From Anaerococcus tetradius ATCC 35098 (lineage in GTDB: Bacteria > Bacillota > Clostridia > Tissierellales > Peptoniphilaceae): a stretch of DNA of 48,500 nt. The stretch covers positions 10,078 through 58,577 of the forward strand of contig NZ_GG666295.1 in the NCBI RefSeq assembly GCF_000159095.1, in the 5' to 3' direction. The translations under genes were made by a program, and so were the position numbers. Under the pieces are notes generated by a model. The model made no database searches, was not told where the DNA came from, and worked only from the letters and a program-made list of their open reading frames with translations. Shown piece after piece: positions 1-8,507 of the stretch; position 1 is the stretch's first letter; every line of letters begins with the position of its first letter.

Positions 1-2862
1 ATAGTTACAGCAACAAAAGACCCACAAACAGGCAAGTGGAGTGTACCAGAAGGATCAGACGTAACAGTAGATCCAGACAAAGGTGTAATCACAGTACCAG
101 CAGACAAAGTAAAAGATGGTACAGAAGTAAGTGCAAAAGCAAAAGATGAGGCTGGAAACGAATCAACACAATCCGGAAAAGCAACAGCAAAAACACCAGC
201 TGAATTAAAAGACCCAGCAAAAGTAGCTGTAAAAGACCCAGCAAAATTAACAGACGACGAAAAAGCTGCAATCAAAGAAGCAGTCAAAAAAGCAAATCCA
301 GACTTAAAAGATGAAGAAATTTCTGTTGACAAAGAAGGAAATGTAACAGTTACAAAGACTGGCGAAGAAGCAAAGACAATTGGTAAAGACAAAACTGTAT
401 CTACAGATGTAAAAGTACCAGAGCTTACAGAAGTAGAAAATCCATCAAAATTAAGTCCAGATGAAAAAACATCAGTTAAAAAAGCAGTTAAGAAAGCAAA
501 CACTGGCTTAACAGACGACCAAATCGAAGTTAAAGAAGATGGAACAGTAGTCGTAACAAAAGATGGAAAAGAAACAACAATTCCAGCAAAAGATGTAGTT
601 AAGAAAAAAGCTACAACTGGAGAAGAAACTGCACTAAAAGATCCATCAAAAGTAGCTGTAAAAGACCCAGCAAAATTAACAGACGACGAAAAAGCTGCCA
701 TCAAAGAAGCAGTCAAAAAAGCAAATCCAGACTTAAAAGATGGAGAAATTTCTGTTGACAAAGAAGGTAATGTAACAGTTACAAAGACTGGCGAAGAAGC
801 AAAGACAATTGGTAAAGACAAAACTGTATCAGCTGATGTAAAAACGCCAGATATCACGGAAGTTGCAAATCCAGAAAAACTTGATGATACAGAAAAATCA
901 GCAGTAAAAGACGCAGTTAAGAAAGCAAATACTGACCTTACAGACGAGCAAATCGAAGTCAAAGATAATGGTACAGTAGTAGTCAAGAAAGATGGCAAAG
1001 AAACAATTCTTCCAGCGTCAGATGTAGTTAAGAAAAAAGCTACACCAGCAGTTGACAAGAGTGGGCTTAAAGCCATTGTTGACAAGGAAAATGTGACAAA
1101 AGCTAATGATAAATACAAGAATGCTGATTCTGATAAGAAGAAAGCCTATGACGACGCCCTAGAAAATGCAAAGGAAGTACTTGCAAAAACAAATGCAACA
1201 CAAGAAGAAGTTAATTCAGCTAAGAAAGCATTAGAAGATGCAGAAAAAGCGTTAAACGGCGAAGCTTCACCAACTGTAAAAGCCCCAGAAAGCCAAGTAA
1301 TAGTAGCAAATTCAAAAGCACTAACTGATGAAGAAAAAGGAAAAGTCAAAAAAGCTGTTGAAGATGCCAACAAGGATGGCTCTGGCAATAGCACCCTTCC
1401 AGAAGGCGCAACAATAGAAGTTTCCGATAATGGAAGTGTAACAATTAAAGATAAGACTGGAAAAGAAATTGGAAAGATAAGTCCAGATAAAACTGTTAAG
1501 CAAGATGATAGTAAGTTAGCAGTAAAAGCACCAGAAAATCAAGTAGAAGTTACAAATCCAGACGAGGTTACAGCAGAAGAACAAGGAAAAATTAAGGAAG
1601 CTATTAAAAAGGCTAACCCTGATCTAAAGTTAGAAGATAAAGATATCACTGTTGACGATAAGGGTAATGTGACAATTAAGAAAGATGGAAAAGAAGCGAA
1701 ATTAAGCTCAGCCCAAACTGTTAAGAAGGCTCAAACAAGTGCTAAGACAATACTTGCTCCAGCTAAGCCAGTTGAAGTAATAGATCCAGCAAACTTAACA
1801 GCTGAGGAAAAAGCAGCAGTAGAAAATGCTGTTAGGGATGCTAACAAAGATTTACCAACAGATGCAATAGTAAGTGTAGGAAATGACGGTTCAGTTATAA
1901 TAAGTGATAAAGCTTCAAGTGAACTTGGAAGACTAAATCCAGCCCAAACTGTAAAGAAAAAATCCCAAGGTCAAGGAACTACTAGTGGAGAAGGCGGCCA
2001 AGAAAGTGGCGAGGCTATCCTAATAAAGGTTCCTGATGAACTTGTTCTAGTTAAGGATAGCAAGCGATTAACAGCTAAGGAAAAAGAGGCTGTAAGAGAA
2101 GCTATAAGAAAGGCAAATCCTTCTTTGGCAAAAGATGCATCAATAGAAGTTTCTGATGATGGTTCTCTTATAATCAAAGATAGAAATGGAAAGATTCTAG
2201 GAAAGATTTCTGGATCTAAGACTGTCAAGGAAGATGCTTCTACTTTAGATATACAAATTCCAGCTTCTATAAGGGTTAAGGATAGGAGAAACTTATCTGA
2301 TGAAGACAAAGAAGCTATCAAGAAAGCTATAATAAAGGCAAATCCAGGTCTTAACTTACTTCTTGAGGACATTAATATAGGGGCTGATGGTTCAGTTATT
2401 GTTAAGAAGAATGGCAAAGAAGCAAGGATTGATGCTGATAGATTAAATCTAATTAGTGAGAATGGCAAAGAAGCTAATAGCCAAAAAGATACTACAATTG
2501 CCGATAGGATAGATCCTATACTTCCACAAAAGAAAATCGAGGTTAATGACAAAGATAAGCTTAGTGAGGAAGAAAAAGGACAAGTAGAAGAGGCAATTAA
2601 GGATTCTAATAAGGATAAATTCCCACAAGGAACTGATGTAAGGGTAAATAAAGATGGCTCTGCTGACATCATTTACCCTGATGGATCAAGGGATTCTATC
2701 GAAGGATCAAAACTTGTTGAGGAAAAATCTAGAGGAAAAGAAAATAGTAATAAAAACTCTTCTAATGTTAAGACCGGTATTGAATCAGAGTCTGGAACTC
2801 TCCTAAGTCTACTAGCATCTATTAGCGGTCTAGTAGCCTTAAAGAAAAAGAAGAGAAAATAA
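1..2862 (+). CDS. Wall-anchored repeat surface protein, 5' truncated by window edge
   Basis: The frame is open from base 1, so at least 953 residues are present and the N-terminus (signal peptide) lies outside. Residues about 1-62 resemble a bacterial Ig-like domain (PADKVKDGTEVSAKAKDEAGN). Then come about ten related units of 60-75 residues, each built as PxxLTxxEKxxIKxAVKKANP, then IxVxxDGxVTVxKxGK, then a TVK or VVK end. Four lie before and six after a FIVAR-like helical segment (about 350-420). The C-terminus is a sorting signal: NVKTG at 922-926, a hydrophobic stretch, then KKKKRK. A sortase probably anchors it to peptidoglycan. The GTG at 1093 is internal, not a start. The first four units use very uniform codons (gca, aca, gta, cca), consistent with recent repeat expansion. 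The repeat family name and ligand are unknown; adhesion or host-protein binding is only a guess. Confidence 0.9.
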   Translation: MVTATKDPQTGKWSVPEGSDVTVDPDKGVITVPADKVKDGTEVSAKAKDEAGNESTQSGKATAKTPAELKDPAKVAVKDPAKLTDDEKAAIKEAVKKANPDLKDEEISVDKEGNVTVTKTGEEAKTIGKDKTVSTDVKVPELTEVENPSKLSPDEKTSVKKAVKKANTGLTDDQIEVKEDGTVVVTKDGKETTIPAKDVVKKKATTGEETALKDPSKVAVKDPAKLTDDEKAAIKEAVKKANPDLKDGEISVDKEGNVTVTKTGEEAKTIGKDKTVSADVKTPDITEVANPEKLDDTEKSAVKDAVKKANTDLTDEQIEVKDNGTVVVKKDGKETILPASDVVKKKATPAVDKSGLKAIVDKENVTKANDKYKNADSDKKKAYDDALENAKEVLAKTNATQEEVNSAKKALEDAEKALNGEASPTVKAPESQVIVANSKALTDEEKGKVKKAVEDANKDGSGNSTLPEGATIEVSDNGSVTIKDKTGKEIGKISPDKTVKQDDSKLAVKAPENQVEVTNPDEVTAEEQGKIKEAIKKANPDLKLEDKDITVDDKGNVTIKKDGKEAKLSSAQTVKKAQTSAKTILAPAKPVEVIDPANLTAEEKAAVENAVRDANKDLPTDAIVSVGNDGSVIISDKASSELGRLNPAQTVKKKSQGQGTTSGEGGQESGEAILIKVPDELVLVKDSKRLTAKEKEAVREAIRKANPSLAKDASIEVSDDGSLIIKDRNGKILGKISGSKTVKEDASTLDIQIPASIRVKDRRNLSDEDKEAIKKAIIKANPGLNLLLEDINIGADGSVIVKKNGKEARIDADRLNLISENGKEANSQKDTTIADRIDPILPQKKIEVNDKDKLSEEEKGQVEEAIKDSNKDKFPQGTDVRVNKDGSADIIYPDGSRDSIEGSKLVEEKSRGKENSNKNSSNVKTGIESESGTLLSLLASISGLVALKKKKRK
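222..401 (+). repeat. Direct repeat copy 1 (429-bp period) in surface protein gene
   Basis: These 180 bases recur at 651-830 with only three mismatches that I can find. The offset is 429 bases (143 codons), so the frame is kept. The following half-unit (402-650) is also repeated at 831-1040, but more diverged. This is a two-domain super-repeat duplicated in tandem. Confidence 0.9.
651..830 (+). repeat. Direct repeat copy 2 (429-bp period) in surface protein gene
   Basis: Second copy of the 222-401 block. Differences from copy 1 include gca to gcc, gaa to gga and gga to ggt. Near identity at third codon positions points to recent duplication or ongoing homogenisation. Confidence 0.9.
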
Positions 2863-2875
2863 GATAAGCTAATTT

Positions 2876-2913
2876 ATGTATCAGCCCACTTTTGGGTTGA
2901 TACATTTTTTTTT
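2876..2913 (+). terminator. Intrinsic terminator of the surface protein gene
   Basis: An 11-bp stem (2878-2888 with 2893-2903, one G-T pair) has a 4-base loop and is followed by a run of nine T. It starts 15 bases after the surface protein stop. Confidence 0.9.
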
Positions 2914-2914
2914 A

Positions 2915-3223
2915 CTAGAAGATATCATACTAGGGCTTATGATTGGAAAAGTAAATAAAATTAAATAGATTTAGATTTTTATATGTTGTATAATATAAGT
3001 GATAATAGCTATCAGTAGAAATGTAGGTGGATTTTGTGAAGCTCTTATATTTTTTTGATGATAAGATGAATCCCCTTCCATAATGATAGAGAATGGAATC
3101 TTCTTAGCAAAAATCTAATTAGAAAAAATAACACATTTAAGGATATTTAGTTATGTCTCTTTTGCTTTAATGATTTCTTATGAAAGAATTGGGAAAAGGT
3201 ATAAGATATGAAGGTTTTGGAGT
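2915..3223. other. Intergenic stretch without a recognised gene
   Basis: About 310 bases, very AT-rich. A possible -10 (TATAAT, 2989-2994) is present without a convincing -35. A short TTCCAT/ATGGAA inverted repeat lies near 3078-3100. I find no reading frame with a ribosome site and no known RNA motif. Confidence 0.5.
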
Positions 3224-3229
3224 TTGTTC

Positions 3230-3709
3230 ATGATTTTACTTGAATTGTTTATTTTGTGTGCTGTGTTTTTTATCCTCTGCTTTGTTGGAACTGGTACAGA
3301 TGAGAAGAATTTGAAAAATTATATGTCCTATCCAGATCAAGTCCAAGAGGCTATTAGTAGGATAGGTGAATATCAGGGTAAGTATAAAGAAAGGGGAAAG
3401 TTCTCCATTTTCTTTGGTAATTTTATTTTCTTTACATTTTTATTTTTCCTCTTGGCTTTAACCTTTCGAAGCAGAGATTTTACTGATAATTTCCTAAGTT
3501 TATTAATTTTGGGAGAGGGTCTTAATCTCTTTGACCTACTTATAATTGATTTGTTGTGGTGGAGAAATACAAAAAGGATAAGATTTTCCAAAATCCCAGA
3601 CAAGTCCCTCTACCAAGATCCTAAAAAACATCTAGCTTCCTTCCTAAGAGCCTTAGTTATGTATTTTTTGGTAGCCATTCTTGACGGATATCTTTTGACC
3701 TTGTTTTAA
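3230..3709 (+). CDS. Small integral membrane protein, function unknown
   Basis: About 159 residues. I prefer the ATG at 3230, because GGAG at 3219-3222 sits seven bases upstream; a TTG at 3224 would add two residues. Hydrophobic segments are visible at the N-terminus (about 2-18), the middle (about 60-80 and 88-105) and the C-terminus (about 138-158). The part between the first two is charged (KNYMSYPDQVQEAISRIGEY). I do not recognise a family. A gap of 24 bases to the following hydrolase suggests co-transcription. Confidence 0.75.
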   Translation: MILLELFILCAVFFILCFVGTGTDEKNLKNYMSYPDQVQEAISRIGEYQGKYKERGKFSIFFGNFIFFTFLFFLLALTFRSRDFTDNFLSLLILGEGLNLFDLLIIDLLWWRNTKRIRFSKIPDKSLYQDPKKHLASFLRALVMYFLVAILDGYLLTLF

Positions 3710-3733
3710 TTATGGGAACTTTAGGAGAAAAAT

Positions 3734-4480
3734 ATGAATTTTCTTAGTTATGGAGATAAAGATAAGAGGTCACTTTTATTTATTCATGGCCTTAGTTCAA
3801 CCTATGACCTATGTTTTGGCCCACTTATCCCTTATCTTAATGATTATTATTTGATTTTTTGTGAACTCGATGGTCACTCTCCGACAAGAGATGATGATAT
3901 GCTTTCGCTTGAAGATAATATAGATAGATTAGAGGCTTACATAATAAGCAAGATGGGAGGAAGGCTTTATGGTCTTTGTGGTTTTTCCATGGGGGCAACA
4001 ATAGCAGTAGAGCTTATAAGCAGGGGGAATATTAGCGTGGAGAAGGTCTTATTGGATGGAGCAGTTACTTGTAACTTGGGCCTTATGGCACTTCCTTATA
4101 CTTGGGCCTTTGTTATTGGGACAGGAAGAATTAAAAAGGCTAAGCCTATACCAAAGTTTCTCCTGGATTGGGTGCTGGGTAAGGATAACACAAGTGTAAT
4201 CGAAATGATGTATGAAAAAATAAGTAAGAGGACTATCAGAAATGCCTTAAAATATCTCTACCATTACCAAATCTCCGAGTCCTTGAAAAATTTTACAAAG
4301 CCTGTTTTATTTTGGAGGGGAAGTGAAGAGCCTATTGCCAAAAAAAGCGAGGAGAACTTAAAAAAGTATATAAGTGATATGCAAAGTGAAGTCTTCGAAG
4401 GTCTAGGTCATGGTCAATTCCTCCATGAACATCCTAATGAATACTCAAAAAAGCTTAGGAAATTCTTAGAAGAAGACTAG
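3734..4480 (+). CDS. Alpha/beta hydrolase family protein
   Basis: 248 residues with the alpha/beta-hydrolase layout. An HG oxyanion motif (FIHGLSS, about 16-22) is followed by a nucleophile elbow GFSMG (about 83-87) with the catalytic Ser, and a late GHGQF (about 225-229) supplies His. The usual acid position after the sixth strand reads WRGSEEP, so Glu may replace Asp. The ATG at 3734 has AGGAGA just upstream. Substrate is unknown; the family covers esterases, lipases and acyl hydrolases. The gene is followed by its own terminator and has no pathway neighbours, so no specific role can be assigned. Confidence 0.85.
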   Translation: MNFLSYGDKDKRSLLFIHGLSSTYDLCFGPLIPYLNDYYLIFCELDGHSPTRDDDMLSLEDNIDRLEAYIISKMGGRLYGLCGFSMGATIAVELISRGNISVEKVLLDGAVTCNLGLMALPYTWAFVIGTGRIKKAKPIPKFLLDWVLGKDNTSVIEMMYEKISKRTIRNALKYLYHYQISESLKNFTKPVLFWRGSEEPIAKKSEENLKKYISDMQSEVFEGLGHGQFLHEHPNEYSKKLRKFLEED

Positions 4481-4482
4481 AG

Positions 4483-4535
4483 CCTTCCTTTTTTGATTTT
4501 AGCAAGGATAAAGTCAGAAAGGAAGGACTTTTTTT
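4483..4535 (+). terminator. Intrinsic terminator after the hydrolase gene
   Basis: A 9-bp perfect stem, CCTTCCTTT (4483-4491) with AAAGGAAGG (4518-4526), has a 26-base loop and is followed by a T run at 4529-4535. Confidence 0.8.
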
Positions 4536-4594
4536 ATATTAGCTAAGGATAATTATTAAAGTTAAATAAAAATTGCGGATAATAGCAAGTTCAC

Positions 4595-4623
4595 TTGACA
4601 AAAATAGACAAGTAGACTATGCT
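4595..4623 (+). promoter_or_regulatory. Sigma-A-type promoter of the XRE regulator gene
   Basis: A perfect -35 TTGACA (4595-4600), a 17-base spacer and a -10 TATGCT (4618-4623). The predicted start point is about 40 bases before the GTG start codon. Confidence 0.65.
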
Positions 4624-4667
4624 ATAAATATAAAGCGTACATTGCATTTTATTCTAAGGAGCTTAGT

Positions 4668-4874
4668 GTGAAAACGAGAATAGCTGAATTAAGAAAGAAA
4701 AGAAAGTTATCTCAGGCTGAACTTGCGGATATTGTCGGAGTAACAAGGCAGACTATCACTTCTATCGAAACAGAGAAGTACATAGCTTCCCTGCCTTTAG
4801 CCTACAAAATAGCAAGGTATTTTGGCTTAAAGATTGAAGATGTCTTTGTATTATATGAGGAGGTAGAAGGATGA
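4668..4874 (+). CDS. Small XRE/Cro-CI family transcriptional regulator
   Basis: 68 residues, essentially one helix-turn-helix domain: RIAELRKKRKLSQAELADIV, then VTRQTITSIETEKYIASLPL. It is the stand-alone YgzD-like type common in Firmicutes. It starts at GTG 4668 with AAGGAG at 4656-4661. Its end overlaps the next gene by four bases (ATGA), so the two are translationally coupled. In this gene arrangement the regulator commonly controls its own operon with the adjacent membrane protein; that role is inferred. Confidence 0.92.
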   Translation: MKTRIAELRKKRKLSQAELADIVGVTRQTITSIETEKYIASLPLAYKIARYFGLKIEDVFVLYEEVEG

Positions 4875-5317
4875 ATTTGGATACTTATAGTGAAGAATTA
4901 AAAAGTAGGGAGAAAATCTATAAGTTTTACATAAGCCTAGCTATAATCTTTATATTTATTGGCGAAGCTTTTCTAAAAGATAAATTTGCCTATAATGATT
5001 TTATCTTTGGCTTTGTATATGGACTTCTTATTGGTATGGAGCTTTTTTGTTTTGGAAAAGTTATAAAAATAAATAAGGCGAGAGATGATTATAGCTTGTT
5101 AAGGCAAATGTATATAGAGGAAAATGACGAGAGGCAAATTCTTATAAGGCTTAAATCTGGTTATCCTATCCTAACTAACCTATCTCTTGCTATATTTCTA
5201 TTTGCAATTCTAGCAGGCTTTATAAATAAGGCGGTGTTTGTAACCCTCCTAAGTGTAGGAGTCTTTCAACTTTTAGTTAGTAAAGCTATAAGATTGTATT
5301 GGAGAAGGAAAATATAG
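4871..5317 (+). CDS. Membrane protein paired with XRE regulator
   Basis: 148 residues with four likely membrane spans in two pairs (about 20-35, 45-65, 100-118 and 120-137). The central cytosolic loop carries NDERQILI (about 86-93), a motif reminiscent of the DERE-type loop of DUF2178-like proteins found beside small HTH regulators. It overlaps the regulator by four bases. Function is unknown; sensing or modulating the regulator is a guess from context. Confidence 0.8.
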   Translation: MNLDTYSEELKSREKIYKFYISLAIIFIFIGEAFLKDKFAYNDFIFGFVYGLLIGMELFCFGKVIKINKARDDYSLLRQMYIEENDERQILIRLKSGYPILTNLSLAIFLFAILAGFINKAVFVTLLSVGVFQLLVSKAIRLYWRRKI

Positions 5318-5356
5318 CCCCTCTTGGGAGTAGACTTTTATGATACTTATAAAAAT

Positions 5357-5387
5357 AAGCTAGCTTAATTGCTAGCTTTCTTTTTTT
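5357..5387. terminator. Bidirectional terminator between convergent genes
   Basis: Perfect stem AAGCTAGC (5357-5364) with GCTAGCTT (5371-5378) and a TTAATT loop. T-rich tracts flank it on both strands. It serves the + strand membrane gene and the - strand K+ channel gene, whose last codons lie inside the hairpin. Confidence 0.8.
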
Positions 5388-6384
5388 CATCACCTAAATT
5401 CCTAAGTTTTTCTACCTGATCTTCCTTGCCGAGAACTATTAGGCAATCGCCAATTTTTAAGCTATAATCGCTTGGTGGATTGAAAATCATTTCTCCATCT
5501 GTAATCTTTTTTATGGCAAGGACTGTAAGGCCGGTTTTGTTTGGTATTTGAGCTTCTATCAAATTCTTGTTTTCTAGATAGGAGCCTTTTTTGACATAGA
5601 CTTCTTCTAGGTCAAGCTCCAAGTCGCCTATTTTAGTAACAACATCAAGAAAAGATATTATATTTGGCTTAATCATGAGGGAAGCCATCCTATTACCACT
5701 TATTTCTATACTAGATAGGGTCTTGTTTGCTCCAACCTTTAGGAGCTTTTCTCCTCCAGACTTGCTTAAAGAATTGGCGATAATATAGATGTCCTTGTTT
5801 AAGTTTCTTGCAGTAAGGACTGTAACAATATTATCTACCTCAGAGTCAAGGCAGGCAATTAAGCCCTTAGCCCTTCCAATACCAGCATGTTCTAGGACAC
5901 TTTCTTCTGTAGAATGACCTTCTACAACGAGGATATTGTGGTGACTATAATCGTCAAGGTCATCACGCTTATCAGTTACAACTACAAAGTCGAGCTTCTC
6001 ATTTACAAATTTATTAATAATAACTTCTGCCAACTCACCAGACCCACAAATAATATAGTGATTATTTAGGCTTAAAATTTTCTTATCCATCTTACTTCCC
6101 TTCCACAGATCTCCTACTTTACCTTCAACAAACATAGCTACAACACTTGTAAAGGCATAACCAACTATACCGACACCAAAAAATATCATGAAAATAGAAA
6201 AAATCTCTGATTGGGGGCTTACTGTACCAACTTCTCCAAAACCCACTGTCGATATGGTTATTACTGTCATGTACAAGGCATCTATAAAACCTACCTTTAG
6301 CAAAATCATATAACCCACAACGCCAATTAGCATCAGAAGGCTAAAGGCACAAAAAATTAGCTTGAGTTTTCTTTTCTCTTCCAT
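5365..6384 (-). CDS. Potassium channel protein with RCK (TrkA-N/TrkA-C) domains
   Basis: 339 residues, the only clear - strand gene here. Two membrane helices (about 10-28 and 60-82) flank a pore loop with the K+ selectivity filter TVGFGE at 46-51. A cytosolic Rossmann RCK domain follows (about 107-225; nucleotide-binding IICGSGELAE), then a TrkA-C domain (about 250-330). This is the MthK-like two-TM architecture: a tetrameric K+ channel gated by a ligand bound to the RCK ring. The reverse-strand start has AAGGAGG upstream. Nothing nearby suggests a transport operon, so it is probably a stand-alone channel for K+ or osmotic balance. Confidence 0.93.
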   Translation of the reverse strand: MEEKRKLKLIFCAFSLLMLIGVVGYMILLKVGFIDALYMTVITISTVGFGEVGTVSPQSEIFSIFMIFFGVGIVGYAFTSVVAMFVEGKVGDLWKGSKMDKKILSLNNHYIICGSGELAEVIINKFVNEKLDFVVVTDKRDDLDDYSHHNILVVEGHSTEESVLEHAGIGRAKGLIACLDSEVDNIVTVLTARNLNKDIYIIANSLSKSGGEKLLKVGANKTLSSIEISGNRMASLMIKPNIISFLDVVTKIGDLELDLEEVYVKKGSYLENKNLIEAQIPNKTGLTVLAIKKITDGEMIFNPPSDYSLKIGDCLIVLGKEDQVEKLRNLGDEKKKASN

Positions 6385-6545
6385 AAGCCCCTCCTTATTG
6401 ATGATTATAATATAAAATCCATAAAAAAACTAGATGTTAAGCTTAATTAAGGAAAATAATCATATATTGTAGGTAATTATTTAGATAAATTTATTAGATG
6501 ACAGAAATAGTTAACAAGTGTTATAATTATTTAAAGGAGGAGCTT

Positions 6546-7313
6546 ATGGAGTTAAGTTTATCAATAATCTTTTTTATCGGTGTTATTTTACTTCTTACAG
6601 TCTTTAGGTCTAAGTTTAAGGGGGCTTTGGGAGAACTTGCTGTATCTGTAAAGCTTAAAGATTTGGATAAGTCAAAGTATAGAAAACTACATGATATTAA
6701 ATTAAAAAACACAAGCAATAATACTAGTTCAACCCAGATTGATCACATAGTTGTTTCAACTTATGGAATCTTTGTCATCGAAACAAAGGGCTATAAGGGA
6801 AAAATCTATGGTAAAGAAAATTCTAGACAGTGGACGCAAGTTATATTTAAGCAAAAAAACTATTTTATGAATCCTATTTTTCAAAATTATGCTCATATCA
6901 AGGCTATAGAAAGTGTAATAAAAGAAGCTTATCCACAAATGCTTTATCATTCAATAATAGCTTTTTCTGGTGAGGCGAATATTGATTCTATTGAAGTTAG
7001 TAAGGCTAGGGTCTGTAAAATCGCCTATGTGAGCGATCTAATCAAAGAACTTTCAAGTGAAGAAATCATTTCAGAAGATGATGTTAAAAATATAGTAGAA
7101 ATAATAGAGAAGAATAAATCTAAGGAAAGTGATTTTTCTCATACTAGAGAAATTAAAAATTTGAAAAAAGAAAACGAGGAAAAAATCAAACAAAATATTT
7201 GTCCTAGATGTGGAGGAAAGCTTGTAGAAAGAGAAGGTAGCTATGGAAAATTTATGGGATGTTCCAATTTTCCTAAGTGTAGATTTATAGTTAGTGAGAA
7301 GAAAAAATCTTGA
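6546..7313 (+). CDS. NERD domain protein with topoisomerase-type zinc finger
   Basis: 255 residues. The ATG at 6546 is chosen because AAAGGAGGAG lies just upstream; an ATG at 6498 would add 16 residues without such a site. It has an N-terminal membrane helix (about 5-20). A NERD nuclease-related domain follows (about 26-140) with the family pattern ALGELAV, then QIDHIVVSTYGIFVIETKGYKG, whose Asp, Glu and Lys fit a PD-(D/E)xK-like site. After a charged linker comes a C-terminal C4 zinc finger (CPRCGGK, then CSNFPKC) like those of topoisomerase I. It is a membrane-tethered, possibly nucleic-acid-processing protein; biological role unknown. Confidence 0.88.
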   Translation: MELSLSIIFFIGVILLLTVFRSKFKGALGELAVSVKLKDLDKSKYRKLHDIKLKNTSNNTSSTQIDHIVVSTYGIFVIETKGYKGKIYGKENSRQWTQVIFKQKNYFMNPIFQNYAHIKAIESVIKEAYPQMLYHSIIAFSGEANIDSIEVSKARVCKIAYVSDLIKELSSEEIISEDDVKNIVEIIEKNKSKESDFSHTREIKNLKKENEEKIKQNICPRCGGKLVEREGSYGKFMGCSNFPKCRFIVSEKKKS

Positions 7314-7499
7314 AGACTTTTTGACAAATATACAAAAAGCTCTAATTTTATATTTCTAAAGAAGAGTAAAATCAATATTTATCAAAGACTTTGGCAAAAT
7401 TAGGACGCTTAGAATCACTTAGCTAAGTAAAGACTTTTTTTTAATCTTCCTTGCTAGTAAAATAAAGGAAATGTTTTATTTTATGAATTATAGGAGAAG

Positions 7500-8282
7500 A
7501 TGTTAGATATGACTTTGTTTAAAAATGAGTTTCCTATTTTGGAATTTGATGATAGTCCTGTAGCTGTCATAATGCCTAATCATGAAGATTTGGATATTAA
7601 ATTGCCTAAAAAATGTGTCTATGCCTTTTTGGGCGAGGAAATTAATGATTATGCTTTGAAGAATAAGGCTAAAAAAATTGCCGAGTTTGAGTCAGCTACA
7701 AAAGTATATCCGGTTTATGTTTTAAATTATAAGGATCATGAAATATGTCTTGCCCAAGCTCCAGTGGGTGCAGCAGCTGCCAGTCAATTTTTGGATTGGC
7801 TGATTGCTTATGGAGTGAGGGAGATAATTTCTGCTGGGACTTGTGGGGCTTTGGTTGATATTGAAGAATCTGTTTTCCTTATTCCAACAAAGGCCCTAAG
7901 GGATGAGGGGACTAGCTATCATTATATGAAGCCTTCAAGATTTGTCGATGTTAATCAAAAAGCAATTGATGCTATTAAATCTCTTTTTGATAAAAGAGGC
8001 TTAACTTATATAGAAACTGTAACATGGACTACTGATGGCTTTTATAGGGAAAGTAAAGAACTTGTGAAATATAGGATTGAAGAAGGATGTAGGGTAGTGG
8101 AGATGGAATGTTCTGCCCTAAGTGCTGTTTCTAAACTTAGAAAGGTAATCTGGGGTGAAATACTCTTTACGGCAGATACCCTCCATGATGTTGAAAATTA
8201 TGACCCGAGAAATTGGGCAGAAGATACTTTTTCCTATGCCCTAGAGTTGGCGATAGATGCTGTGCTTGAAATTAAAAATTAG
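7500..8282 (+). CDS. Nucleoside phosphorylase family protein
   Basis: 260 residues of the PNP/UDP family, which splits nucleosides with phosphate into base and ribose-1-phosphate. Recognisable parts are the phosphate/ribose site AGTCGAL (about 117-123) and the ribose-contacting VEMECSAL (about 201-208). The C-terminal FTADTL occupies the position where family members carry the Asp that helps protonate the base. An alternative ATG at 7509 is spaced better from GGAG (7493-7496), so the first three residues are uncertain. A purine or pyrimidine preference cannot be read from the sequence. It stands alone, probably for salvage. Confidence 0.88.
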   Translation: MLDMTLFKNEFPILEFDDSPVAVIMPNHEDLDIKLPKKCVYAFLGEEINDYALKNKAKKIAEFESATKVYPVYVLNYKDHEICLAQAPVGAAAASQFLDWLIAYGVREIISAGTCGALVDIEESVFLIPTKALRDEGTSYHYMKPSRFVDVNQKAIDAIKSLFDKRGLTYIETVTWTTDGFYRESKELVKYRIEEGCRVVEMECSALSAVSKLRKVIWGEILFTADTLHDVENYDPRNWAEDTFSYALELAIDAVLEIKN

Positions 8283-8337
8283 GAATTTTCTTTATCTTAG
8301 AAATTTCTATGTATTTCAAAGAGATTTTGTAAAAAGT

Positions 8338-8366
8338 TTTACTTAATCTCTTTTTTCTATTATAAT
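8338..8366 (+). promoter_or_regulatory. Promoter of the thiC transcript
   Basis: Perfect -10 TATAAT (8361-8366) with TTTACT (8338-8343) 17 bases upstream as a weak -35. It places the transcript start just before the riboswitch. Confidence 0.6.
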
Positions 8367-8381
8367 ATAAGTTGTAAATTA

Positions 8382-8468
8382 ATGATCTATGGGAGCTATG
8401 TGCTGAGAGGAAGTTCGACTTCGACCATCAAACCGGACAGGATAATGCCTGCAAGGGATGAAGCATGT
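8382..8468 (+). ncRNA. TPP (THI-box) riboswitch
   Basis: The conserved THI elements appear in order: GGGAGC (8391-8396), GCTGAGAGGA (8402-8411, the pyrimidine-sensing arm), GACC (8423-8426), ACCGGACAGGATAATGCCTGC (about 8432-8452, the pyrophosphate arm) and AAGGGA (8453-8458). It lies directly before thiC, the classic target of this RNA. Thiamine pyrophosphate binding should lower expression. Confidence 0.93.
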
Positions 8469-8473
8469 TTATT

Positions 8474-8502
8474 CTCCTATTAGTGCTTTAGGAGGTTTTT
8501 TT
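8474..8502 (+). terminator. Riboswitch expression platform hairpin masking the thiC ribosome site
   Basis: CTCCTA (8474-8479) pairs with TAGGAG (8489-8494), followed by seven T (8496-8502). The right arm is part of the only Shine-Dalgarno sequence (AGGAGG, 8490-8495). The same hairpin could therefore act as a short terminator or hide the ribosome site. Confidence 0.6.
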
Positions 8503-8507
8503 AATTT

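Noticed and set aside
1093-1095. GTG at 1093 as start of the surface protein
   Set aside because: The same frame is open to base 1 and encodes the same repeat family upstream.
1146-2672. Long open frames on the - strand opposite the surface protein gene
   Set aside because: They mirror the repetitive, stop-poor + strand repeats and have no ribosome sites or domain signatures.
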